A DNA stretch of 64,000 nucleotides, from the NCBI GenBank assembly GCA_016195985.1, contig JACPYP010000012.1, positions 62,001-126,000 of the forward strand. Direction: 5' to 3'. The notes beneath the pieces were generated by a model that saw only the letters and a program-made list of their open reading frames with translations, did not search any database and had not been told where the DNA came from. The stretch is from Acidobacteriota bacterium (GTDB taxonomy: Bacteria; Acidobacteriota; Holophagae; Holophagales; Holophagaceae). Numbering within the stretch: position 1 is the stretch's first letter; each line of letters begins with the position of its first letter. Position numbers and translations under genes: made by a program. Shown here piece by piece: positions 8,851-19,276 of this stretch.

Positions 8851-8890
8851 CAGATGGTCTGAGTCGACGGTGAGGCGGAGAGCTCCGCCT
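8851..8890 (+). promoter_or_regulatory. Two small hairpins in the ssb leader
   Basis: TCAGA-TGG-TCTGA (8851-8863) is followed by AGGCGGA-GAGC-TCCGCCT (8873-8890), the second ending in TTT twenty bases before the ssb start codon. Since the upstream gene is divergent, these are not its terminator; an attenuator-like or autoregulatory role in the ssb leader is possible but unproven. Confidence 0.35.
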
Positions 8891-8910
8891 TTACAGAACA
8901 GGAGGACGCC

Positions 8911-9387
8911 ATGTCCGGATCCTTGAACAAAGTCATGCTCATCGGCAACCTGGGCCGCGATCCCGAGTTGAAGGCCACGCCTTCCGGCCAGTCCGTCGCC
9001 CGCTTCTCTGTGGCTACCACGGAGACCTGGAAGAACCAGAGCGGTGAAAAACAGAGCAAGACGGAGTGGCACAACATCGTGGTGTGGGGCAAGCAGGCCG
9101 AGATCGCAGAGAAGTACCTGCGCAAGGGCAAGCAGGTGATGATCGAGGGCCGCATCCAGTACCGCGAATACACGGATCAGGCCGGCGTGAAGAAGACCGC
9201 CTGCGACATCCGCTGCGACAACTTCGTCATGCTGGGTCGCATGGATGAGGGCGGCGGTGGCCGCGACAGCGGTGGCTACGGCGGCCGCGCTTCCGGCGGC
9301 GGTTCCCAGGACTTCGAGGATCATGGCGCCCCCAGCCCGGCTGGCAGCGGTGGTGGCAGCTTCCCGGATGACGACATTCCGTTCTGA
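8911..9387 (+). CDS. ssb: Single-stranded DNA-binding protein SSB
   Basis: A 158-residue protein. Residues 1-110 are the OB-fold (LNKVMLIGNLGRDPEL; SVATTETWKN; TEWHNIVVWGKQAEI; GKQVMIEGRIQYREY). A Gly/Ser-rich linker follows, and the acidic tail ends DDDIPF, the tip that docks SSB partner proteins. It protects single-stranded DNA in replication, repair and recombination. GGAGG precedes the start by six bases and a strong terminator follows, so it is probably a single-gene transcript. Confidence 0.97.
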   Translation: MSGSLNKVMLIGNLGRDPELKATPSGQSVARFSVATTETWKNQSGEKQSKTEWHNIVVWGKQAEIAEKYLRKGKQVMIEGRIQYREYTDQAGVKKTACDIRCDNFVMLGRMDEGGGGRDSGGYGGRASGGGSQDFEDHGAPSPAGSGGGSFPDDDIPF

Positions 9388-9420
9388 TCGGGCAGGTCCG
9401 CCGGCGCGTCCGGCAAGGCA

Positions 9421-9453
9421 GCAGAACGGCGCCTTTGGCGCCGTTCTGCTTTT
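9421..9453 (+). terminator. Rho-independent terminator of ssb
   Basis: A 13-bp perfect stem (GCAGAACGGCGCC / GGCGCCGTTCTGC) with a TTT loop, followed by TTTT. Confidence 0.9.
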
Positions 9454-9554
9454 GGGAAACGAATTCCCGCCGCGAAGCGCGCCTGGAGCCCGGCAGGGAT
9501 CGTCCCTCGGCGTTTCCGCGCCCTTGCGCTACAATGGCCGGTTCGGGAGTCTCC

Positions 9555-11180
9555 ATGCTTGCAGTGCAGAACATCACCATGCGCTACGGATCGAAGATCC
9601 TCTTCGAGGACGTCACCACGACGTTCAATCCAGGCCGCCGCTACGGCCTGACGGGCCCCAATGGCGCGGGCAAGTCCACCTTCATGAAGATCCTGGCGGG
9701 CGAACTTGAGCAGCAGATGGGGAATGTGATCCGTCCGCGGAAAATGGGCATCCTGCGCCAGGACCAGTTCGCTTTCGACGCCTTTCGCGTTGTCGACACG
9801 GTGATCATGGGGAACGGTGGCCTCTGGAAGGCGCTCCAGGAGCGAGATGCCATCTACGAGAAGGCGGAGATGACCGACGAGGACGGCATGCGCGTGGCCG
9901 AACTCGAGGGGATCGTGGCTGACGAGGACGGCTACACGGCCGAGAGCGATGCGGCCGTGCTCTTGGACGGTTTGGGCATCCCCGAGGAATTGCATGACCG
10001 CAGGATGAGCGAGCTGCAAGGCGGCCAGAAGGTGCGCGTGCTGCTGTCCCAGGCTCTTTTCGGCAATCCCGAGGCTCTGCTGCTTGACGAACCCACCAAC
10101 CACCTGGATCTGGACTCCATCCATTGGCTGGAGGAGTTCCTCAGCCGCTACAAGGGCACAGTGGTGGTGATCTCCCACGACCGGCACTTCCTGAACAACG
10201 TCTGCACCCACATCGCCGACATCGACTACCAGACGATCATCCAGTACACGGGCGGCTACGACGACATGGTCATGGCCAAGATCCAGGTGCGCTCGCGCAT
10301 TGAATCCGACAATGCCCAGCGGGAGAAGAAGATCGCCCAGCTGAACGAGTTCATCCAGCGCTTCGCCGCGGGCACCCGCAGCAGCCAGGTGAACAGCCGC
10401 CGCAAGGAAGTGGAGCGCCTCCAACCCAGCGACCTGGCGCGGAGCAACATCCAGCGCCCCTTCATCAAGTTCAACCTCGGCAAGCCAGGCGGCCGCTACG
10501 CCCTGGAATGCGAGGGCGTGAAGAAGGGCTACGACACGGACAAGGAAGGGAAAGGGAGCCGCCACGAGGTCATCAAGGGCTTTTCGGCCATGGTGCAGCG
10601 GGGCGAGAAGGTGGCCCTCATGGGCCGCAACGGCATCGGCAAGACCACGCTCCTGAACGCGCTGCTGGCCAATGCGCCGCAGGTGACCGAGGGCGGCCTG
10701 AAGCTAGACGGCGGCGAGGTGAAGTGGGGGCACGAGGCCAATGTGGGCTACTTCTCCCAGGATTTCGCCGAAAGCATCCCCAAGGGCTACGAGCTGGTGA
10801 CCTGGCTGCACCAGTTCGATCCCGACGCCACCAAGGAGCAGATTCGCGGCGTCATGGGCCAGATGCTCTTCCGTGGCGAAGAGGGCAACAAGATGACCGA
10901 TGTGCTCAGCGGCGGCGAATCCTGCCGCCTGCTTTTCTGCAAGCTGATGCTTCAGAAGCCCAACATCCTGGTGCTGGACGAACCCACCAACCACTTGGAT
11001 CTGGAAGCGGTCATCGCCCTCAACGACGCGCTTCAGCGCTACGAGGGCACCATTCTCTTCGTGACCCACGACGAAGACATCATCGACGAGGTGGCCACCC
11101 GCATCTGGCATCTCACCGATGAAGGCATCGAGGATTTCCAGGGCACCTACGCCGAATACAACGCGCCCACCGGCCGCTGA
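9555..11180 (+). CDS. ybiT: ABC-F family ATPase, YbiT type
   Basis: A 541-residue soluble protein with two ABC domains and no membrane segment. Domain 1 has Walker A GPNGAGKST near 36 and the signature region SELQGGQKVRVLL with LLDEPTNHLDL; domain 2 has GRNGIGKTT, LSGGE and VLDEPTNHLDLEA. The start MLAVQNITMRYGSK and the segment GILRQDQFAFDAF match E. coli YbiT closely, which sets the start at 9555. ABC-F proteins bind the ribosomal E site and adjust translation or relieve stalling. Upstream in-frame sequence is a non-coding extension. Confidence 0.92.
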   Translation: MLAVQNITMRYGSKILFEDVTTTFNPGRRYGLTGPNGAGKSTFMKILAGELEQQMGNVIRPRKMGILRQDQFAFDAFRVVDTVIMGNGGLWKALQERDAIYEKAEMTDEDGMRVAELEGIVADEDGYTAESDAAVLLDGLGIPEELHDRRMSELQGGQKVRVLLSQALFGNPEALLLDEPTNHLDLDSIHWLEEFLSRYKGTVVVISHDRHFLNNVCTHIADIDYQTIIQYTGGYDDMVMAKIQVRSRIESDNAQREKKIAQLNEFIQRFAAGTRSSQVNSRRKEVERLQPSDLARSNIQRPFIKFNLGKPGGRYALECEGVKKGYDTDKEGKGSRHEVIKGFSAMVQRGEKVALMGRNGIGKTTLLNALLANAPQVTEGGLKLDGGEVKWGHEANVGYFSQDFAESIPKGYELVTWLHQFDPDATKEQIRGVMGQMLFRGEEGNKMTDVLSGGESCRLLFCKLMLQKPNILVLDEPTNHLDLEAVIALNDALQRYEGTILFVTHDEDIIDEVATRIWHLTDEGIEDFQGTYAEYNAPTGR

Positions 11181-11443
11181 GACCAGGGCAGGTTCCGCCC
11201 GGCGCCCAGGCGGCGGGCGGAGCTTCGGGCCCTCGGATGCTTCCTGCTAGCAGGACTTGGGTTGCAACCTCCCTCGGGGGAATGGCTTGCCAAGGAAGGA
11301 AATGGGAGCATATTGAGTCCGACTCGCAAAAATACATGCGTCTGTATGAAAGAGAGCGACTCGTGGCACTCCGTCAGCCCATCAAGGATGTTCCCCGCGG
11401 GAACAGGGCCGTTCCGGGCGGGCCCGGAAAGGATGGCGCACGG

Positions 11444-12973
<1,530 letters not shown>

Positions 12974-12983
12974 GTCCGGGCCA

Positions 12984-13733
12984 TCAGGTTTGAGACCAGG
13001 TCGTCGCGGAGAGAAGCAGGCGCAGAGCCTCCTCCGCCACCATCATCCCCACGATGGCGGGCATGTACGAAATGGTTCCCACCGGGCGGCGCGCCCTTCC
13101 GGGGCCACGGTGCGGTTCGATGTCCAGGGGGTTGGCAGGCCGCTTGTTATCTGCCGGTTCCAGCGAGTAGACGCAACGGATGCCCCTGCTGATGCCGTGC
13201 TTCCGCAACTCTTTGCGGACGCGGGCGGCCAGCGGACAGAGGCGGGTGTGGCTGAGGTCGCCCACCCGGAGCTGGCTGCTGTCCGTGCGCCCCCCGGCCC
13301 CCATGGCGGAGATGATGGGAAGGCCGGATTCGTGGGCGGTGCGCATGAGGGCCACCTTGCACGTCATGGAGTCGATGGCGTCGATCACCACATCGGGGCG
13401 CGGCTCCAGGAGATTCGGCAGCGTGTCGGTGTGAATGAACGTCACTCGAGGATCCACGTCGCAGCCGGGGTTGATGTCCCGCACGCGGGCGGCGGCCACC
13501 TCGGCCTTGGGCTGGCCGAGGGTCGAGCGCAGGGCGAAGAGCTGGCGGTTGAGGTTGCTGGGCCCCACCACGTCGTGGTCCACCAGGCGCAGGTGGCCCA
13601 CGCCCGCCCGGGCCAAAGCCTCCACAGCGAAGGAGCCCACGCCGCCCAGACCGAAGACCGTCACGCGCGCGCCACGCAAACGATCCAGGGCCGCCTCGCC
13701 CAGCAGCAGCTCACTCCGGGAATACCACCTCAT
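12984..13733 (-). CDS. tcdA: tRNA threonylcarbamoyladenosine dehydratase (ThiF/E1-like)
   Basis: A 249-residue E1-like enzyme: ATP-binding GLGGVGS near 28, Asp/Arg-containing LVDHDVVGPSNLNRQL, and VIDAIDSMTCKVAL. The segment RLCPLAARVRKELRKHGI typifies TcdA (CsdL/YgdL), which converts t6A37 in tRNAs to cyclic ct6A. The start chosen (13733) forms an ATGA overlap with the stop of tatD, with AAGGAG inside the end of tatD, so translation is coupled. It converges with the histidine kinase gene 10 bp away. Confidence 0.88.
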   Translation of the reverse strand: MRWYSRSELLLGEAALDRLRGARVTVFGLGGVGSFAVEALARAGVGHLRLVDHDVVGPSNLNRQLFALRSTLGQPKAEVAAARVRDINPGCDVDPRVTFIHTDTLPNLLEPRPDVVIDAIDSMTCKVALMRTAHESGLPIISAMGAGGRTDSSQLRVGDLSHTRLCPLAARVRKELRKHGISRGIRCVYSLEPADNKRPANPLDIEPHRGPGRARRPVGTISYMPAIVGMMVAEEALRLLLSATTWSQT

Positions 13734-14467
13734 GCCATCAGCTCCTTGAAACACCGCTTGCCATTCTCACAGGTCCGCGCGGCCAGTTCCTCCGCAGGCA
13801 CGCCGCGGAGCCGGGCGGCTTCCACGATGACGGCGGCCAGATCCGCCGCGCCATCGGTTTCCAGCAGCAGCCGGTTCTCCTCCACCACCGCCAGCGCGGC
13901 CCGGAGCCGGTCCCGGCCCGGCTTCAGCAGGCTGGCGGAAAAGGACAGGTAGAGGCCCATGTCCTGGAGGGTCCGGGCGGTTTCGGGGCTTCCGCCAAAG
14001 GCGTGGACCATGGCCCCGGCGGCGGGCACCCCTTCCTCCCGCAACAGGTCGATGAGACGGCCCCAGGCCCGCACCGCATGGATGGCCACCGGGCGGTGGA
14101 GGGTCTGGGCCCATCGCAGCTGAAGCCGGAAGGCGGCCTCCTGGGCGGCCCGGTCCGCGTCTTCATGAGCGAAGTCCAGGCCGCATTCCCCGAGACCCGC
14201 CTGGTGCGAGCGCAGCAGGGATTCCAGCTGCTCCGCCCATCGGCTTGAAGCGGCCGGAACCTGCCAGGGATGCAATCCCAGCATGGGCAGAATCTGGCCG
14301 GGCTCCGCGCCTGTTTGAGAGGCGGCGCGCTGTAGGACGGCGCCCCAGTCCGCCTCGGAGGTCCCGCAGAGCACCTGCCAGCCGACGCTCGCCGCAGGCT
14401 GCCCGAGGTGGCAGTGGGCATCGAAGAACCCGGCGGCGGACGGATCAGATGGGGGCAATCGCAACAC
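13730..14467 (-). CDS. TatD-family metal-dependent hydrolase
   Basis: A 245-residue protein starting at GTG. FFDAHCHLG near residues 14-22 supplies the His-x-His metal ligands; GECGLDF, IHAVRA, VHAFGG and LLLETDG supply the remaining ligands of the TIM-barrel amidohydrolase. TatD proteins are 3'-5' exonucleases or D-aminoacyl-tRNA deacylase-like enzymes; the precise substrate cannot be read from sequence. It is shorter than E. coli TatD and heads a two-gene unit with tcdA. Confidence 0.82.
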   Translation of the reverse strand: MLRLPPSDPSAAGFFDAHCHLGQPAASVGWQVLCGTSEADWGAVLQRAASQTGAEPGQILPMLGLHPWQVPAASSRWAEQLESLLRSHQAGLGECGLDFAHEDADRAAQEAAFRLQLRWAQTLHRPVAIHAVRAWGRLIDLLREEGVPAAGAMVHAFGGSPETARTLQDMGLYLSFSASLLKPGRDRLRAALAVVEENRLLLETDGAADLAAVIVEAARLRGVPAEELAARTCENGKRCFKELMA

Positions 14468-14539
14468 TCCTGGAGGAAGGATTGTGGCATCACCCGACCT
14501 TGTCCGAGCGTGACCGCGCCACCCAGGAGGCCTTCAGGC

Positions 14540-14615
14540 TGGTGGTCCCGGCGGGAATTGAACCCACGACCTACCGCTTAGGAGGCGGTCGCTCTATCCG
14601 CTGAGCTACGGGACC
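14540..14615 (-). tRNA. tRNA-Arg (anticodon CCU), CCA encoded
   Basis: On the minus strand the acceptor stem GGTCCCG pairs with CGGGACC, the D-arm is GCTC/GAGC, the anticodon stem ACCGC/GCGGT encloses CTCCTAA with anticodon CCT at 34-36, and the T-arm GTGGG-TTCAATT-CCCGC is perfect. Discriminator A is followed by genomic CCA. It decodes the rare AGG codon. Confidence 0.97.
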
Positions 14616-14747
14616 ACTGGCAGCCGATTCCATTCTAGCCTCAACCCGGGCCAGGAGCGGGCTCTGGCAGCGCTGGCGCGGGCTCCGAGAGAATGTGGGC
14701 CCGGAACCGCCGGGCTTTGCCATCATGGAAGTCCATCTTGAGGCCCT

Positions 14748-15179
14748 ATGTCCCGCGCGCAATTGAAGGATGAAGTCTTCATGAACATGGCGCTCGAATT
14801 GAGCCGCCTGGGCACCTGCTGCAGGCTGAAAGTAGGCGCGGTGCTGCTTCGTGCGGACGGCGGCATCGCCGCAGCGGGGTTCAACGGAGCGCTGCCCGGC
14901 ATGGCCCACTGCACGCCGGATACCTGCAAGCCGGGCCAGCGCTGCCTTCACACCAGCCATGCGGAAGAGAACGCTCTGGGCTTCTGCGATGGTCCCGTGG
15001 CCACGGCCTATGTCACCCACGAGCCCTGCCTCACCTGCTGCCGCGCCCTGGTGCGGCGGGGGGTGCGGCGGGTGGTGTTCCAGCATCCCTACGCGAGCAT
15101 CGCCGATCAGGAGCGGGCCGAGCGCCAGGGCATCCTCGATCATTTCGCGGTGAAGTGGGAACAGCTCGGCCGGGACTGA
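14748..15179 (+). CDS. Deoxycytidylate (dCMP) deaminase-like zinc enzyme
   Basis: A 143-residue cytidine/deoxycytidylate deaminase-fold protein. The zinc site is TSHAEENAL (His and catalytic Glu) plus PCLTCC; an extra Cys/His pair (HCTPDTCKPGQRC, with CC near the N-terminus) resembles the ComEB/dCMP deaminase branch. It would convert dCMP to dUMP for thymidylate synthesis. It lies 10 bp from the convergent ligase-like gene. Specificity for dCMP over other cytosines is family-based inference. Confidence 0.82.
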   Translation: MSRAQLKDEVFMNMALELSRLGTCCRLKVGAVLLRADGGIAAAGFNGALPGMAHCTPDTCKPGQRCLHTSHAEENALGFCDGPVATAYVTHEPCLTCCRALVRRGVRRVVFQHPYASIADQERAERQGILDHFAVKWEQLGRD

Positions 15180-15188
15180 TGCGGCGCG

Positions 15189-16130
15189 TCAGATGCCCCC
15201 ATGCTCCCAGACGGGCACCGGGTCGGGAGAGAGCGCGACTTCAGTGCCGTCATCGAGAATGAGCATGGGCTGATCGCCGGTCCGCACTTCCACGATGGTT
15301 CGGCCCACCAGGCCTTCCCGGCGGCCGTGGTGCCACGAGATGCCCACGGGGTAGGTGCGGCGATAGGCGTCCAGGGGCGCTTCCATCCAGTGGCAGAGGC
15401 AGTCCAGGGCGCTTTGGAGAGCGGCCTCGAAGCCTTTGGGCGGCTCCGGGTCCAGCCCGGCGGCGGCGAGATAGGAGGCGGCATTCTGGCGGCCGTGGAC
15501 ATCCTCCACCAGCCAGCGGCGGGAGGAGGGGGCGGGCGATAACCCTTCGATGACGACGGGGCGGTCGCGGTGGATGCCCAACATCAGCGAGACCCGGCCG
15601 GAGGGGCCCGTGCCATCGAAATCCAGGGGGAGCTGGGCGTCGTCATGGAAGATCACGGCGCGCAGAGGCAGCCACTCGAAGGTCTCGGCCACCTTGGCGC
15701 CCACGGGGCCCATCTGGGCCCGCCGGAGCCCCGCCACGGCCTCCGCGAAGGCCTGCCTAAGCCCGGCGAGGGTCAGGATGCCTTCGGGAAGGCCCTGGTC
15801 GTTCAGGGCCAGGGGCGGCTCATGCCAATCCGCGGCCAGGGCCGGAATCACCTGGTGGAAGAGGATGAGCGCGGGATCCCAGTCCCAGTGGCGGGCGGGT
15901 TCGTAACCCAGCTCCCGGCAAAGTTCAAACCAGGCCGTGGCCGGGGCCGGCGATCCCGGGCGGAAGATGGAGTGGCCGTCGAGGAAGATCTCGCCTCCGC
16001 CGCCGGTCTTCCGGCGGCACAGGCCCAGTTCGTGGCGCCCCAGGGTGGCCAGAGTGGTCTCGGGGTACGGATGGTCCTCTTGCCGCAGCACTTTCAGTGG
16101 CGCGCGGAGGATCCAAGCGTCCATGGCCAT
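15189..16130 (-). CDS. Uncharacterised protein with a lipoate/biotin-ligase-like RRKTGGG motif
   Basis: About 313 residues from the ATG at 16130, which follows GGAG by six bases; the frame stays open to a TTG at 16184. Near residue 40, CRRKTGGGGEIFLDG resembles the RRxSGGGAVxHDxG substrate loop of lipoate-protein ligase A. The C-terminal 70 residues (EGLVGRTIVEVRTGDQ; LILDDGTEVALSPDPV) look like the small SH3-like C-terminal domain of biotin protein ligase. The middle lacks a clear catalytic Lys motif, so it is either a diverged BPL/LplA-superfamily member or a chance resemblance. It lies 84 bp after the SpoIID gene on the same strand and may belong to that operon. Confidence 0.55.
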   Translation of the reverse strand: MAMDAWILRAPLKVLRQEDHPYPETTLATLGRHELGLCRRKTGGGGEIFLDGHSIFRPGSPAPATAWFELCRELGYEPARHWDWDPALILFHQVIPALAADWHEPPLALNDQGLPEGILTLAGLRQAFAEAVAGLRRAQMGPVGAKVAETFEWLPLRAVIFHDDAQLPLDFDGTGPSGRVSLMLGIHRDRPVVIEGLSPAPSSRRWLVEDVHGRQNAASYLAAAGLDPEPPKGFEAALQSALDCLCHWMEAPLDAYRRTYPVGISWHHGRREGLVGRTIVEVRTGDQPMLILDDGTEVALSPDPVPVWEHGGI

Positions 16131-16213
16131 GCCCATCTCCGTGAGGTGAATGGGAAGCCTGGGTCGTCTATCCTCTTCCGTCAATGGGCGACTGAGAAAT
16201 AAACGTCACAAAA

Positions 16214-18319
16214 TCAGTCGACCCTCTGGAGGCTTGTGCCGGGATAGTAGTGCTGCAGGATCTGCTGGAAAGTGGCGCCTTCCAAAGCCATACCGTAGGC
16301 GCCGGTCTGGCACATGCCCAGGCCGTGGCCCCAGCCCCGGCCGTAGAAGACCCAGCGGCGGCTGGCGCCGTGCCCCAGCGTGAGCCAGCGGAAGACGTTG
16401 TCCTTGAGGCCCAGCAGCCCGCGGATGTGCATGCCATGCACCTTGTGGGCGGCGCCCTTGGAATCGATCAGCGTGAGTTCCTCGACGCGTCCCTGATCGT
16501 TGTAGTCCGCCCGCAGATCGCGGATGCCGGGCACCTTGATGCGCTTGCCCACCGTGGCGAGCAATTCCGATTCGGTGTATTCCACCCGCCAGTGGGCGGT
16601 GGGGTTGTAACGGTCCCAGGCGGCGCCGTCGGGATCCAGCCGCCGCACCAGCACCTGGGCAGGGCCGCCTTCGCCGGGAATCCACTTGAGGCGGTCGCCC
16701 ACCTGGATGTCGGTCTTGGGCAGCAGCCGCAGGCTGCCGTCGGGGCCCTCCTCGGCCAGCAGCAGCCCCGCCGCCAAGGGGAGGGGTTCCGGCCCGCCCC
16801 GTTTGCGGCGCACCTGGCGGTCCAGCAGCAGGGACCCCTCGCCTGGAGCGAAGGCTTCCAGCTCCTGCCACAGGCGGCCCAGCACCTGCAGAGCCTGGCG
16901 CAGGGAGATGGGTTCGGCGGCGGCCCAGGCCGAGGCCGGCACCACGCCGCGGCGGGTGAGGAAGGCTGCCAGCAGCCGGTCTTCGGTGGCCAGATCGGGC
17001 AGGAAGTAGGCGGCGTCCTGGGGGCGCTCCTGGCCCTCCACCACGCGCTGGAAGCCGAAGGCCTTGGCCAGGCTGAGGTAGAGGTTCCCCTCCCGGTCCA
17101 GGGGGCGGGCTTCCAGCGCCAGCCTCTGTTGCAGGGCGCGCACGGGCTGGGCCAAATCCCCGATGGCGGCCGGTCTCGCCAGGCGCTCGCCCGACAGGCA
17201 GTCCGCGGGAATGACGGCCGAGGCGAGCCGCAGCAATTCCCAGGTCAGCCAGGGCTGGGCGCTTTCCAGGGGGACGGCCACACCGGAGGCGTAGGGCAGG
17301 GTTACGGGCTTGGGCGCGTAGCAGGAGACGGCCCTCAGGTAGGGCGCCTGGCCTCCGAACACCTGGCCGACGTCGGTGGTGTGGCCGCCGCAGTTGGCCA
17401 TGAAGAGGGCCTGGATGGGCTTGCCGCCGTAGGTGGCGAAGAGGCCTTCGGTCTCCTGGACGGCCCGGTCTGTAAGGGACTGTTCGCCGTCCCGGCCGCC
17501 ATAGACCTGGTCGGCCACGGTGTCGCCCATGTCGAAACCATCGGCGGCGCGTTTGCCGCGGTTGGCCACGGCGTAGGTGCGGGCGGCCACGGCCTGGGCC
17601 TTGAGGGCCTCCAGCGACGGGAATTCCCAGGCGCCCATCTCCTTGGGCACCACGCCGCGCAGGTAGGTCTCCAGATCGAGCGTGTTCACCACGGTGAGGC
17701 GGCCCTGGGCATTGGGGAAGATCTCCACCTTGCCCCGGTAGCGGCCCTTGCCCTGGAGGGACGTAAGGTCACCGGCCGGCTTCAGCCACACGCCACCCAG
17801 GGGCAGAGGACGCCGCTCGTAGCGGTCGGTGACCGCGTACAGGGCCCGGCCTTTGCGAGGCGCGCTGGCCCTCGGCTCGGAGGCCACCCACAGTTCCTCG
17901 AAGCCCAGATCCTGAAGTTTCTGGAGAACCGGTTCGGCCTCGGAGGCCTCTTTGAAATGGCCCGTCAGCACCCGCCAGGTTTCCGCGTCAGGTATCTTCA
18001 CGCGCTCGGGATTCTCGCCCAGGTCCTTCAAGCGCTTCATGAGCGCGGCGGCTTCGGCCGCCGTGTGGGGCTTGCCGACCTGCACCCGGTATTCGCTGGT
18101 GGGATCCGACACGCCGCGGCTGTCCCACCAGATGCGCAGCTTCTCGTCCGGCGCCAGCCGCATCAGGGGCTTGCCGCTGCGGTCGCAGATCTGGCCGCCG
18201 CCCTCGAGAGAAACGGTCCACTCCGTGGCCTGGGTGTCGATGCCGATCTTGAGCGGCGGCTGGGCCGCGAAGGCCGAAGCGAGGGTGAATACCAGGGCGG
18301 AGAGGGAACGGGGCTTCAT
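16214..18319 (-). CDS. SpoIID/LytB-type protein with SPOR-like repeats
   Basis: A 701-residue exported protein: signal peptide at 1-19 (ending AFA-AQ). Two SPOR-like segments at about 60-145 (YRVQVGKPHTAAEAAALMKRL; WRVLTGHFKEASEAEPVLQKL) could bind denuded glycan. The SpoIID domain starts near 185 (NTLDLETYLRGVVPKEMG; QAVAARTYA; FMANCGGHTTDVG), is interrupted by a long lower-similarity insert, and resumes at the end with HGMHIRG and FYGRGWGHGLGMCQTG. SpoIID homologues are lytic transglycosylases of peptidoglycan; in non-sporulating bacteria they act in wall turnover. The ATG at 18319 overlaps the preceding stop as ATGA, fixing the start. Confidence 0.85.
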   Translation of the reverse strand: MKPRSLSALVFTLASAFAAQPPLKIGIDTQATEWTVSLEGGGQICDRSGKPLMRLAPDEKLRIWWDSRGVSDPTSEYRVQVGKPHTAAEAAALMKRLKDLGENPERVKIPDAETWRVLTGHFKEASEAEPVLQKLQDLGFEELWVASEPRASAPRKGRALYAVTDRYERRPLPLGGVWLKPAGDLTSLQGKGRYRGKVEIFPNAQGRLTVVNTLDLETYLRGVVPKEMGAWEFPSLEALKAQAVAARTYAVANRGKRAADGFDMGDTVADQVYGGRDGEQSLTDRAVQETEGLFATYGGKPIQALFMANCGGHTTDVGQVFGGQAPYLRAVSCYAPKPVTLPYASGVAVPLESAQPWLTWELLRLASAVIPADCLSGERLARPAAIGDLAQPVRALQQRLALEARPLDREGNLYLSLAKAFGFQRVVEGQERPQDAAYFLPDLATEDRLLAAFLTRRGVVPASAWAAAEPISLRQALQVLGRLWQELEAFAPGEGSLLLDRQVRRKRGGPEPLPLAAGLLLAEEGPDGSLRLLPKTDIQVGDRLKWIPGEGGPAQVLVRRLDPDGAAWDRYNPTAHWRVEYTESELLATVGKRIKVPGIRDLRADYNDQGRVEELTLIDSKGAAHKVHGMHIRGLLGLKDNVFRWLTLGHGASRRWVFYGRGWGHGLGMCQTGAYGMALEGATFQQILQHYYPGTSLQRVD

Positions 18320-19272
18320 CCGGCCCATTGTTCCACGAATCGGGCCAGGGTTGCCCAGCGGCGGGCCCGCAGGGTCTCCACGTCCAGCAACTCGCCCTGG
18401 GGCCCGCGCCGATGAAGGAGAACTGCGATGGCGCACTGGTCGGCGGGGCGGTAGAACAGGGCGGGGCCTGTGTAGCCCGTGTGGCACCACCAGCCGGTGG
18501 CCGGGCCCGGGTCCGGATGAAGGATGGGCGCGGGGAGCGGGGCTTCGCTGGTGGCGTCCTCCAGGACGTGGATGCCCGCGCCCGGGGGAATTCTGGACAA
18601 CAGTTGTCCGAAGCGTCCTCCACCCGCGAAGACTGCCTGGAGGCCCAGGCCCCAGAGGGCGCCGCCTTCGCCGGGCGTGGCGCCCGTCGCCATGCGATTC
18701 GGCCATCCCTCGGAGACCCAATGCTTCAGGGTGGCGAAGAACTGGGGGGCCGTGGTGCCGAAGCCGGCGTGGCCCGCCATGCCGGCCCGGGCATTGGCAT
18801 CATGGGGCAGGTGGGGATCCCTTGCTGGCAGGGGTTGGTCCGTGGCCAGGGCCCAGGCCTCCGCATCGGGCGCATCCGGCAGCAGGACGGGAGCCAGGGG
18901 CCAGGGGGCGGGGCTCAGTCCCGAAGCGGCTCCAAGCTTGGCGAAGGGCACGCCGGCTTCCATCTCCAGCAGCTGGGCCAGCAGGCGGAAATTCAGATCC
19001 GAGTACGTGGCGAGGCCCGGTGTGGCAGGCCGGAGCAAAGGGTGCTCCGGCACCGCGCGCTTCAGTTGCGCGGCGAGGGGCTCGCCTGTGTAGGGGCGCC
19101 AGGGCGGCAGTCCGGAACTGTGGGACAGCATCTGCCGCACCGTGAGCGGGGTTTCGCGGTCGGTGAAGCCCAGGGACCAGCGCCGGTCCGCGTCCAGATC
19201 GAGGAAAGCCAGGGCCAGGGGCGCCGTCACCAGGGGTTTGGTGAGCGAGGCGAGGTCGTAGAACGCGGGCAT
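18316..19272 (-). CDS. Serine hydrolase, beta-lactamase class C/penicillin-binding-protein-like, minimal N-terminus
   Basis: A 318-residue protein. The catalytic SxxK (SLTK) is at residues 9-12, directly after the start, followed by LTVRQMLSHSSGLPPW, YSDLNF (the Tyr-x-Asn-type second motif) and HTGYTG (the KTG equivalent). Most relatives have 40-60 residues before SxxK forming the first strands; those are missing here, and the upstream frame carries no such sequence because it lies inside the Gfo/Idh gene. It could be a truncated but active esterase/DD-peptidase, or partly impaired. It lies four bases after the oxidoreductase and overlaps spoIID by four. Confidence 0.8.
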   Translation of the reverse strand: MPAFYDLASLTKPLVTAPLALAFLDLDADRRWSLGFTDRETPLTVRQMLSHSSGLPPWRPYTGEPLAAQLKRAVPEHPLLRPATPGLATYSDLNFRLLAQLLEMEAGVPFAKLGAASGLSPAPWPLAPVLLPDAPDAEAWALATDQPLPARDPHLPHDANARAGMAGHAGFGTTAPQFFATLKHWVSEGWPNRMATGATPGEGGALWGLGLQAVFAGGGRFGQLLSRIPPGAGIHVLEDATSEAPLPAPILHPDPGPATGWWCHTGYTGPALFYRPADQCAIAVLLHRRGPQGELLDVETLRARRWATLARFVEQWAG

Positions 19273-19276
19273 CGCG

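Noticed and set aside
16250-18415. 721-codon open frame opposite the SpoIID gene
   Set aside because: Gly/Gln/His-rich composition without motifs; a shadow of third-position GC bias in the real gene.
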